A stretch of DNA of 64,000 nucleotides from Candidatus Defluviibacillus avedoerensis (GTDB lineage Bacteria > Pseudomonadota > Gammaproteobacteria > Burkholderiales > Burkholderiaceae_C), in the NCBI GenBank assembly GCA_016703665.1, contig JADJBS010000009.1:62001-126000 (forward strand), read 5' to 3'. The notes under the pieces are model-generated. The model searched no databases. It saw only the letters and a list, made by a program, of their open reading frames with translations, and was not told the origin of the DNA. Both the position numbers and the translations under genes were made by a program. Of this stretch, positions 57,340 to 64,000 are shown piece by piece (position 1 is the first letter of the stretch; each line of letters begins with the position of its first letter).

Positions 57340-57720
57340 ATGAAAAACCTGACGGCCTCCCACACATCGCTGATTTCCTCACTGACGCTATGGGCAGGCC
57401 TGCTGGTCAGCCTGTCGGTGATGCCTGTGTCTGCGGCTGATTTGCCAAGTTGCAAGGCGCGTTGTGACGCCGAGAATGCTGAATGTCTGGTCGCCGCCGA
57501 GGATGTTCGTATTTCAGAGCGAAACCGGCGCAAGTTCGAGGGCATCGGCGAGGGAGAGATGAAATCCCTTTTCCCAGACCTGACAGCCCTGTCGCCCAAA
57601 AAGCGTGAAGCTGTGACCGAGATTGCGGAGTTTGAAGGCCGCTACAAAGACCGGGTTAACGGCTGCAGAATGACTTACAACAACTGCACCACCCGGGAGT
57701 GCGGTTTTACCTTTCGCTGA
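57340..57720 (+). CDS. Small secreted six-cysteine protein of unknown function
   Basis: Protein of 126 residues not recognised. A signal peptide of about 33 residues (LWAGLLVSLSVMPVSAA) leaves a mature part with six cysteines in two clusters: C-x3-C-x6-C near the N-terminus and C-x6-C-x4-C near the C-terminus, separated by a charged helical stretch. The mirror-like spacing suggests a disulfide-linked helical hairpin. It follows the SDR by 5 bases, so it is part of the same transcript. Its end overlaps the convergent membrane-protein gene by 14 bases. Confidence 0.7.
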   Translation: MKNLTASHTSLISSLTLWAGLLVSLSVMPVSAADLPSCKARCDAENAECLVAAEDVRISERNRRKFEGIGEGEMKSLFPDLTALSPKKREAVTEIAEFEGRYKDRVNGCRMTYNNCTTRECGFTFR

Positions 57721-58219
57721 ACCATCGGCGGATCAGCACCATGGTGTCATGCGCTCGCCGCTGGAGACGCAACTTGCACCATTTGCCCGTTCGCCAGGCG
57801 GGTGACTGACGAACGCGCTCCAGCAGGGCGTCTTTCCAGGTCTTCCAGCGTGGGTACCACTTGGCAAACCACGGGATTTGCATCAGCGCTGGCTGGGTAA
57901 TATGAAACAGACGGGCTACCACCGCAGTACCTGCAAGCTTTGCTGCTATTAAAAGAATAGCTCCACTTAGTTTGTGACCTGCCGCAAAGAGGTAAATGGC
58001 ACCCAGTTTCACCGGGAACAGTGCGATCATGGGCAGCAAAAAAGTCACCAAAGCAGCCCAAGGCGGCAAACTTGCGATCCATCGCTCCAGCCGATACCAG
58101 ATGGGCAAGCGCGCCAGCCGCATCATCAAGGCCGCAAGCGGCGCCCATCCCCACTCCTCGAACAGCAGGACAAGCGCCAACGGAGTGGTCAGCAATATGC
58201 GTAGGATTTTGCGAAACAT
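57707..58219 (-). CDS. Conserved membrane protein of unknown function
   Basis: Protein of 170 residues with two to three hydrophobic helices (PLALVLLFEEWGWAPLAALMM, ALVTFLLPMIALFPVKLGAIYLFA, AILLIAAKLAGTAVVARLF) and a basic C-terminus rich in Trp and Arg. I recognise the FEEWGW opening from proteobacterial hypothetical proteins but know no function. A perfect GCTATT...AATAGC hairpin is read in frame inside the third helix (57945-57961). Confidence 0.75.
   Translation of the reverse strand: MFRKILRILLTTPLALVLLFEEWGWAPLAALMMRLARLPIWYRLERWIASLPPWAALVTFLLPMIALFPVKLGAIYLFAAGHKLSGAILLIAAKLAGTAVVARLFHITQPALMQIPWFAKWYPRWKTWKDALLERVRQSPAWRTGKWCKLRLQRRAHDTMVLIRRWFSER
57945..57961. repeat. Perfect GCTATT...AATAGC hairpin inside a membrane-protein gene
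   Basis: GCTATT-AAAAG-AATAGC, 6-base arms, read within LLIAAK of the membrane protein. Same group as the copies at 29554, 30747, 31990 and 50396. Confidence 0.55.
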
Positions 58220-58304
58220 GCTTGGGTGAGTCTAAAGCCATGTGTGCCCTGTGGCACACTGCCGCCTCTTCTCCCAACCTCTTCAGTCAGCGACTTCAGT
58301 TTTC

Positions 58305-60656
58305 ATGCAAAAAATCATCCGGCAGATTGCCGCAGAGATCAAGGTTACCGAGCAACAAATCAAGGCAGCCGTTGAGCTGCTGGACGGTGGAGCCACCGTT
58401 CCATTCATCGCGCGTTACCGCAAGGAAGTCACCAACGGCCTGGACGACATTCAGTTGCGCGAGTTGGAGGCGCGCCTCGGCTACCTGCGTGAGCTGGAAG
58501 ACCGCCGTGAAGCCGTGGTCAAGAGCATCCAGGATCAGGGGAAGATGACGCCCGAATTGCTGGCCGCCTTGATGACGGCCGCTACCAAGCAGGAACTGGA
58601 AGACCTGTATTTGCCATACAAGCAAAAGCGACGCACCAAAGGCATGATTGCGCGCGAATTCGGCATTGAACCCCTGGCCGATGCGCTGTTTGCCAACCCG
58701 ATGCTGGTACCTGCCGACGAGGCCAAAGCCTATGTCAAGCTTGAAAAGGGCGAAGGCGGTGAAGACTTCACCACCACGGCCGCTGTGCTGGACGGTGTGC
58801 GCGACATCCTGTCTGAGCGTTGGGCCGAAGACGCAGGCTTGCTGCAGACCCTGCGTGAATGGCTGTGGGCAGAAGGCCTGTTGCGCTCAAAATTGGCTGA
58901 CGGCAAGGACGAGAACAACCCGGACATCTCCAAGTTTCGCGACTACTTTGACTACGACGAACCCATTGGCCGCGTGCCGTCGCACCGCGCGCTGGCCGTG
59001 TTCCGGGGTCGCCAGCTCGAATTTCTGGACGCCAAGCTGTTATTGCCGGTAGAACCTGAACCAGGCAAGCCCAGCATCGCCGAAGGCAAGATTGCCATCC
59101 ACTTGGGCTGGAGCCACAGCGCCCGCCCAGGCGACGATTTGATCCGCAAATGCGTGGCCTGGACCTGGCGCGTCAAACTGGCGCTGTCCACCGAGCGTGA
59201 CCTGTTTACCCGCCTGCGGGACGATGCCGAAAAGGTCGCCATCAAGGTGTTTGCAGACAACCTGCGCGATTTACTGTTAGCTGCACCTGCTGGCCCGCGT
59301 GTGGTCATGGGCCTGGACCCAGGTATCCGCACCGGTGTCAAGGTGGCGGTGGTGGATGCCACCGGCAAACTGGTCGAGACATCTACCGTTTACCCCCATG
59401 AGCCACGCCGTGACTGGCAGGGATCGCTCTACACCTTGGGCATGCTGTGCAAAAAGCACAGCGTCAATTTGATTGCCATTGGCAACGGCACCGCCAGCCG
59501 AGAAACCGACAAGTTGGCCGCAGAACTGATGAAGCTGCAAGAATTGGCCGATCAGAACATGCAGCGCGTGGTCGTGAGCGAGGCGGGCGCATCGGTCTAC
59601 AGCGCCAGCGAGTTTGCCTCGCAGGAAATGCCCGATGTGGATGTGAGCCTGCGCGGTGCAGCCAGCATTGCGCGTCGGCTGCAAGACCCACTGGCCGAGC
59701 TGGTCAAAATTGACCCCAAATCCATCGGCGTTGGTCAGTACCAGCATGACGTGAACCAGTCTGAACTGGCCAAGATGCTGGACGCCGTGGTCGAAGACTG
59801 CGTCAACTCGGTGGGTGTAGACCTCAACACCGCCAGCGTGCCGCTGCTCAGCCGCGTGTCCGGTTTGTCTGGCAGCGTTGCCAAGTCGGTGGTGCGCTGG
59901 CGCGAAGCCAACGGTGCGTTCAAGAACCGTCAGCAACTCATGGCGGTGAGTGGCTTGGGTGCCAAGACCTTTGAGCAAAGCGCTGGTTTTCTGCGTATCC
60001 GCAATGGTGACAACCCCCTGGACATGACAGGCGTTCACCCCGAAACCTATCCGGTCATTGAGCAAATCATGGCCAAGACGGGCAAGCCGGTGGCTGAATT
60101 GATGGGGCGTGCTGACATGCTCAAGACCCTTCGCCCAGAGCTGTTTGCCAACGACAAGTTTGGCGTGATCACGGTCAAAGACATCCTGGGCGAGCTGGAG
60201 AAACCCGGTCGCGACCCGCGCCCCGATTTCAAGGTGGCCCGTTTTAACGAAGGCGTGGAAGACATCAAAGACCTGCAGGAGGGCATGATTCTGGAGGGCA
60301 CGGTCAGCAATGTCGCTGCGTTTGGCGCTTTTGTTGATTTAGGCGTTCACCAGGATGGATTGGTCCACGTGAGCCAAATGAGCCACAAGTTCATTACCGA
60401 CGCCCGTGAATGCGTCAAGACGGGCGACATCGTCAAGGTCAAGGTGATGGAGGTGGACGTCGCGCGCAAACGCATTGGCCTGTCCATGAAGCTGGACGCA
60501 GCCCCACCACGGCGCGATGGACCGCGCGACAACCGCTTTGAAGGTGCCAGCCGAGGCCAGCATAACCGGGGGAGTGGCAACTACAGCAGTGGCCAGTCCG
60601 CGACACAAAATACCATGGCATCCGCCTTTGCCAAGCTTCAAAGCCTGAAGAAATAG
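58305..60656 (+). CDS. tex: Transcription accessory protein Tex
   Basis: RNA-binding protein of 783 residues. N-terminal helical region GGATVPFIARYRKEVTNGLDD, a YqgF/RNase-H-like domain from VVMGLDPGIRTGVKVAVVD, helix-hairpin-helix region VGVDLNTASVPLLSRVSGLSG, and a C-terminal S1 domain LQEGMILEGTVSNVAAFGAFVDLG. The ATG giving MQKIIRQIAAEIKV matches the family start; 21 upstream codons are also open but untypical. Glycine-rich tail. Intact. Confidence 0.96.
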   Translation: MQKIIRQIAAEIKVTEQQIKAAVELLDGGATVPFIARYRKEVTNGLDDIQLRELEARLGYLRELEDRREAVVKSIQDQGKMTPELLAALMTAATKQELEDLYLPYKQKRRTKGMIAREFGIEPLADALFANPMLVPADEAKAYVKLEKGEGGEDFTTTAAVLDGVRDILSERWAEDAGLLQTLREWLWAEGLLRSKLADGKDENNPDISKFRDYFDYDEPIGRVPSHRALAVFRGRQLEFLDAKLLLPVEPEPGKPSIAEGKIAIHLGWSHSARPGDDLIRKCVAWTWRVKLALSTERDLFTRLRDDAEKVAIKVFADNLRDLLLAAPAGPRVVMGLDPGIRTGVKVAVVDATGKLVETSTVYPHEPRRDWQGSLYTLGMLCKKHSVNLIAIGNGTASRETDKLAAELMKLQELADQNMQRVVVSEAGASVYSASEFASQEMPDVDVSLRGAASIARRLQDPLAELVKIDPKSIGVGQYQHDVNQSELAKMLDAVVEDCVNSVGVDLNTASVPLLSRVSGLSGSVAKSVVRWREANGAFKNRQQLMAVSGLGAKTFEQSAGFLRIRNGDNPLDMTGVHPETYPVIEQIMAKTGKPVAELMGRADMLKTLRPELFANDKFGVITVKDILGELEKPGRDPRPDFKVARFNEGVEDIKDLQEGMILEGTVSNVAAFGAFVDLGVHQDGLVHVSQMSHKFITDARECVKTGDIVKVKVMEVDVARKRIGLSMKLDAAPPRRDGPRDNRFEGASRGQHNRGSGNYSSGQSATQNTMASAFAKLQSLKK

Positions 60657-60722
60657 CATAATGGTCCGTTACCCGCGAGCGATGAGCTGCGGGACCAGCC
60701 AAGCGACAAGGAAACGCCAACG

Positions 60723-61523
60723 ATGCGATTGGAACTTCTGCTCAAACAACCCAAGGCCCTGCCCACCGTGCCGGCACTGGCGCTGAAGCTGATCGCCACG
60801 TTTGAGCAAGAAGAGCCAGACTTGCGCCTGATGTCCATGGACATTGCTGCAGACCCGGTCCTCACAGCCAAACTGCTCAAACAGGCTAACTCTGCTTTTT
60901 TTGGTCTTTCCAGGGCGGTTACCACGGCACAGGACGCGATCAACATGCTCGGTTTTACCCGCGTCAGGGCCCTGGTGTTGGGCGCGATTCTGGACCGTTC
61001 ATTCGGCGTGGTGCCTGGCGTCAAGCTCGAGCAGTTCTGGCGCTACAGCTTTAACACCGCCAACATGGCACGGCTGGTGGCGTCCCAAGTGGGTATCGAC
61101 ATGAACACGGCCTTTACCGTGGGCGTGATTCACTCCATCGGCGAGTTGATCATGCACGTCGGCATGCCCGAAGAGATGAGCAAGATGGACCAGGCCGTTG
61201 CGCCATTGGCCATCAAGCGCGTGCAAACCGAGTTTTCGACCTTTGGCTACACCTATGCAGACGTGGGAGCCGCTCTGGCGCGAGACTGGCGGTTCCCGAA
61301 AAGCATCATCGATGCCATTGCCTACCAGCGCGCACCCTTTGAAAACGATGCCTACGAACCCATGGCCGGGGTGATTCACATGGCCTCGTGGCGCGCACGT
61401 GCGGCCGAACTCAAGCAGACGCAGGAAGACCTGATTCATACTTACCCAGACGAGATTGGCGAGTTGCTGCTGCTCGACCCTGATCTGCTGATGGAAGACT
61501 TTCAGGACATGCTCGAGACCTGA
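60723..61523 (+). CDS. HDOD-domain protein
   Basis: Cytoplasmic regulator-like protein of 266 residues with a HDOD domain: PTVPALALKLIATFEQEEPDL, DPVLTAKLLKQANSAFFGL and AINMLGFTRVRALVLGAIL. HDOD proteins resemble HD phosphohydrolases but usually lack the metal ligands and act in signalling. GGAAACG lies upstream of the ATG. Its TGA overlaps the next ATG (TGATG). Confidence 0.93.
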   Translation: MRLELLLKQPKALPTVPALALKLIATFEQEEPDLRLMSMDIAADPVLTAKLLKQANSAFFGLSRAVTTAQDAINMLGFTRVRALVLGAILDRSFGVVPGVKLEQFWRYSFNTANMARLVASQVGIDMNTAFTVGVIHSIGELIMHVGMPEEMSKMDQAVAPLAIKRVQTEFSTFGYTYADVGAALARDWRFPKSIIDAIAYQRAPFENDAYEPMAGVIHMASWRARAAELKQTQEDLIHTYPDEIGELLLLDPDLLMEDFQDMLET

Positions 61524-62602
61524 TGCAAGCCCTGCGCATTTACGCGGGCCCCAAAGCCCGTGCCCTGCTGGCCAGAGACGGTTTGCAGCCCAGCATGGTG
61601 CGACTGCTTCCCGCAGCGGCAGGTGGCCCCAAGGGTTTGTTGCTGGGGCCGGTGGACAGATTTCTGTTTGGCGAATGGCTGCCCCGAAGCACACATACGG
61701 TGCATCTGGTGGGGGCTTCGATTGGCGCATGGCGCATGGCAACCGCCTGTTTGGATGAGTCGGTCAAGGCGTTTGAGCGGCTGGAGCACGACTATATTCA
61801 CCAGCACTACGAACCGCCTCAAGGTCAAAAGCATCCCACGCCTGACCAGGTGAGCGAGGTGTTCGGCCAGAATTTGCGCCAGTTTTATGGCGGCAGGGTG
61901 GGGGAGGTGCTGCAGCATCCGCGCTACCGGCTTCACATCATCACCGCCCGCGGTCGGCACATGCTCCACCGCGAAAGTCGAATTGCCACACCACTTGGGT
62001 ACCTGGGTGCTTTCTTGTCCAATACGGTGAACCGCAAAGCGCTGGGCGCCTGGCTGGAGCGCGTGGTTTTCTCGTCAGCCCCCGGGGAACTGCCCTTTGC
62101 TGTCAGCGATTTCCGTACCCGCCGCGTGGCACTTAACCAGGCTAATTTCGACCTCGCTTTGCAGGCCAGTTGCTCGATTCCGTTTGTGCTCCGCTCGGTC
62201 AGCCAGATCCCGGGGGCTCCTCCGGGTGCTTACTGGGACGGCGGCCTGACCGACTACCACCTCCACCTGGACTACCGCCATCTGTGCGGGGATGACGGCT
62301 TGGTGCTCTACCCGCATTTTCAAAAGAGCGTGGTGCCTGGCTGGCTGGACAAAGGCCTGAAGTGGCGCCACGGTGCGACCCGCTTTCTGGACAGCACCGT
62401 GGTACTGGCGCCAGACCCCGCCTGGGTCAAAACCCTGCCAAACCGTAAGTTGCCTGACCGTACCGACTTCACCCGCTATGGGCCAGATCTAGCTGCCCGG
62501 GTCAAAGCCTGGACGACGGCGGTCACCCAGGCCCAGCAGCTTGCCGACGAACTGCAAGCCTGGCTCCGCCAACCAGACATGAACCGGGTGGAAGCCCTTT
62601 GA
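61523..62602 (+). CDS. Patatin-like phospholipase family protein
   Basis: Predicted acyl hydrolase of 359 residues with the Ser-Asp dyad: nucleophile elbow GASIG (about residues 56-60) and DGG in YWDGGLTDYH. The oxyanion-type glycine stretch AAAGGPKGLLLG precedes it. No signal peptide. Translationally coupled to the HDOD gene. Substrate unknown; lipid or thioester cleavage fits the fold. Confidence 0.85.
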   Translation: MQALRIYAGPKARALLARDGLQPSMVRLLPAAAGGPKGLLLGPVDRFLFGEWLPRSTHTVHLVGASIGAWRMATACLDESVKAFERLEHDYIHQHYEPPQGQKHPTPDQVSEVFGQNLRQFYGGRVGEVLQHPRYRLHIITARGRHMLHRESRIATPLGYLGAFLSNTVNRKALGAWLERVVFSSAPGELPFAVSDFRTRRVALNQANFDLALQASCSIPFVLRSVSQIPGAPPGAYWDGGLTDYHLHLDYRHLCGDDGLVLYPHFQKSVVPGWLDKGLKWRHGATRFLDSTVVLAPDPAWVKTLPNRKLPDRTDFTRYGPDLAARVKAWTTAVTQAQQLADELQAWLRQPDMNRVEAL

Positions 62603-62611
62603 ACTGACCTT

Positions 62612-63214
62612 ATGCCACGCCTTCAACCACTCCCACCAGAAACCACGCCAGAACTGAAGCCATTTTTTGACTTCTTTCTGGGTACCCTGGGGTTCACGCC
62701 CAACAGCGTGCTCACCATGCAGCGCAAGCCCAAACTGGTACAGGCATTTGCGCAACTCAATGCCGCCGTCATGGACCCGCAAGGCGAGGTGGATCTTGGT
62801 TTTCGCCGCCTGATCGGTCACGTGGTTAGCAAGGTATCTGGATGCCTTTATTGCCAAGCCCACACTCTCTTAGGTGCTCATAATTTTGAAGTAAATGACG
62901 AGAAACTGGCCGATGTCTGGACCTATTCCACCAGCCCGCACTACAGCCCGCGAGAGCGCATTGCGCTGGACTTCGCCATGGCGGCCGCCAGCCAGCCGAA
63001 TGCGGTGACCGATGAACTGTTCGCGCAAGTGCAACAGCACTGGAGCGAGGCTGAAATCGTGGAGATTCTGGGCGTGGTTGCCATGTTTGCCTTTTTGAAC
63101 CGCTGGAACGACACCATGGCAACCCCGTTGGAGGCAGCGCCCCTTGCGGTGGCTGAAAAGGCCCTGGGCAGCCAGTGCTGGTCAGCCGGTAAACACATCG
63201 AAAGCCAAGCATGA
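62612..63214 (+). CDS. Carboxymuconolactone decarboxylase-family (AhpD-like) protein
   Basis: Protein of 200 residues. The redox motif C78-L-Y-C81-Q-A-H84 and following helices match peroxidase-related CMD proteins that use the CxxC pair to reduce peroxides or disulfides. Starts 10 bases after the patatin-like gene; the stop overlaps the selU ATG as ATGA. Confidence 0.88.
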   Translation: MPRLQPLPPETTPELKPFFDFFLGTLGFTPNSVLTMQRKPKLVQAFAQLNAAVMDPQGEVDLGFRRLIGHVVSKVSGCLYCQAHTLLGAHNFEVNDEKLADVWTYSTSPHYSPRERIALDFAMAAASQPNAVTDELFAQVQQHWSEAEIVEILGVVAMFAFLNRWNDTMATPLEAAPLAVAEKALGSQCWSAGKHIESQA

Positions 63215-64000
63215 GAGAGCCGGTTCGAGTCACTGACAGGCAGCGTTTTGACACCCTCATTGACGCCCGTACCCCGGCTGAATTTGCCATCGACCACATT
63301 CCCGGTGCAATCAACTGCCCCACGCTCACCAACGAGCAGCGTGTGATCGTGGGTACTTTGTACAAGCAGGTCGGCTCTTTTGAGGCCAAACGGGTGGGTG
63401 GCGCCATGGTGGCCGAGAACCTGGCGCGGCACCTGCGCGAAGTCTTTGCTGACAAGCCAGCCAACTGGAAGCCGCTGATCTATTGCTGGCGGGGCGGGCT
63501 GCGCAGTGGCTCCATGACCCAGTGGTTGCGATTGGTGGGGTGGGACGCGCAGCAGTTGCCGGGTGGCTACAAAGCCTGGCGGCGGTATGTGATTGACCTG
63601 ATCGCCCGTGTAGCCCCCACACTCAATTTGCGCGTGGTGGTGGGCGCGACAGGCAGCGCCAAGACCAGCGTGCTGCAGGCGCTGGCCGCACAAGGGCATC
63701 AGGTGATCGACCTCGAAGGCCTGGCCTGCCACAAAGGCTCTGTGCTGGGCAACATGCCCGGTCAGCCGCAGCCGTCCCAGATTCGGTTTGAGACGCTGAT
63801 CTCTGAAAAGCTGGAGTCCATCGACCCCAGCCGCCCGGTGTTTGTGGAGGGCGAAAGCCGCAAAATTGGACGCCTGACGTTGCCAGAACCCCTGTTGGCC
63901 CACATGCGGGCCAGCCCCTGTGTCGAGATAGACGCCACGCCCGCCGCCCGTCTGGCTTACTTGCTGCGCGACTACGCCTACCTGGGTGAAGACCGCGAGC
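63211..64000 (+). CDS. selU: tRNA 2-selenouridine synthase, 3'-partial
   Basis: Also called MnmH/YbbB: replaces sulfur by selenium (via geranylated intermediate) in 2-thiouridine at the tRNA wobble position. The 263 visible residues include the rhodanese domain with LIDARTPAEFAIDHIPGA and catalytic Cys92 in IYCWRGGLRSGSMTQWL, then a P-loop GATGSAKT at 145-152. The C-terminal third lies beyond the window. Coupled to the CMD gene. Confidence 0.93.
   Translation, partial: MREPVRVTDRQRFDTLIDARTPAEFAIDHIPGAINCPTLTNEQRVIVGTLYKQVGSFEAKRVGGAMVAENLARHLREVFADKPANWKPLIYCWRGGLRSGSMTQWLRLVGWDAQQLPGGYKAWRRYVIDLIARVAPTLNLRVVVGATGSAKTSVLQALAAQGHQVIDLEGLACHKGSVLGNMPGQPQPSQIRFETLISEKLESIDPSRPVFVEGESRKIGRLTLPEPLLAHMRASPCVEIDATPAARLAYLLRDYAYLGEDRE

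Noticed and set aside
1..64000. Mobile element, prophage or CRISPR explanation for the odd loci
   Set aside because: No transposase, integrase, phage structural gene, terminal repeat or regularly spaced repeat was found.

Overview
The window reads as a chromosomal segment of a denitrifying betaproteobacterium (Burkholderiales, most likely Comamonadaceae). This rests on the protein types (long-form purL, SulP transporter, two-domain PPK2, Tex/HDOD/SelU block, liv transporters beside beta-oxidation genes) and on short GCTAT...ATAGC hairpins of a kind I associate with that family. No rRNA, tRNA, CRISPR array, transposase or phage gene was seen.

Layout. 1-7.8 kb: the 3' part of purL, a SulP transporter with STAS and cyclic-nucleotide-binding domains, and a polyphosphate:AMP phosphotransferase. 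7.9-17.6 kb: a nitrite/nitric oxide respiration island. On the minus strand lie a truncated d1-type propeller gene, a cytochrome with an ethylbenzene-dehydrogenase-like haem domain, a NapC/NirT tetrahaem cytochrome, nirS and a Dnr-type regulator; diverging from them are norC, norB, norQ and norD. A perfect FNR/Dnr-type palindrome sits between the regulator and norC. A haem-type TonB receptor follows. 20-29 kb: a class III cyclase/AAA/TPR protein, then the most unusual locus: a giant gene joining a DyP peroxidase, a P450-like domain and an SGNH hydrolase, translationally coupled to a glutathione transferase. 29-33 kb: DUF1624 acyltransferase, parvulin, BolA, YciB, SelO. 33-47 kb: an acyl-CoA ligase, a complete branched-chain-type ABC transporter, FadB-like enzyme, M20 peptidase, thiolase and acyl-CoA dehydrogenase, i.e. 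uptake plus beta-oxidation of an acid. 47-53 kb: a GNAT-like enzyme, a two-component system, a sterol-desaturase-like hydroxylase coupled to a lipoprotein serine hydrolase. 53-58 kb: a six-gene SDR/thioesterase/MDR/GST/SDR/secreted-protein operon. 58-64 kb: Tex, HDOD, patatin-like, CMD-family and SelU genes.

Quality warning. Many genes in the first 18 kb, including the housekeeping gene purL, are split by single-base indels, usually next to G or A runs, while most genes from 29 kb onward are intact. I read most of these as base-calling errors. Two lesions do not fit that explanation: loss of about 44 bases covering the P-loop of norQ, and the abrupt 3' end of the d1-propeller gene against the polyphosphate gene. 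Whether the denitrification island is functional cannot be decided from this sequence alone.
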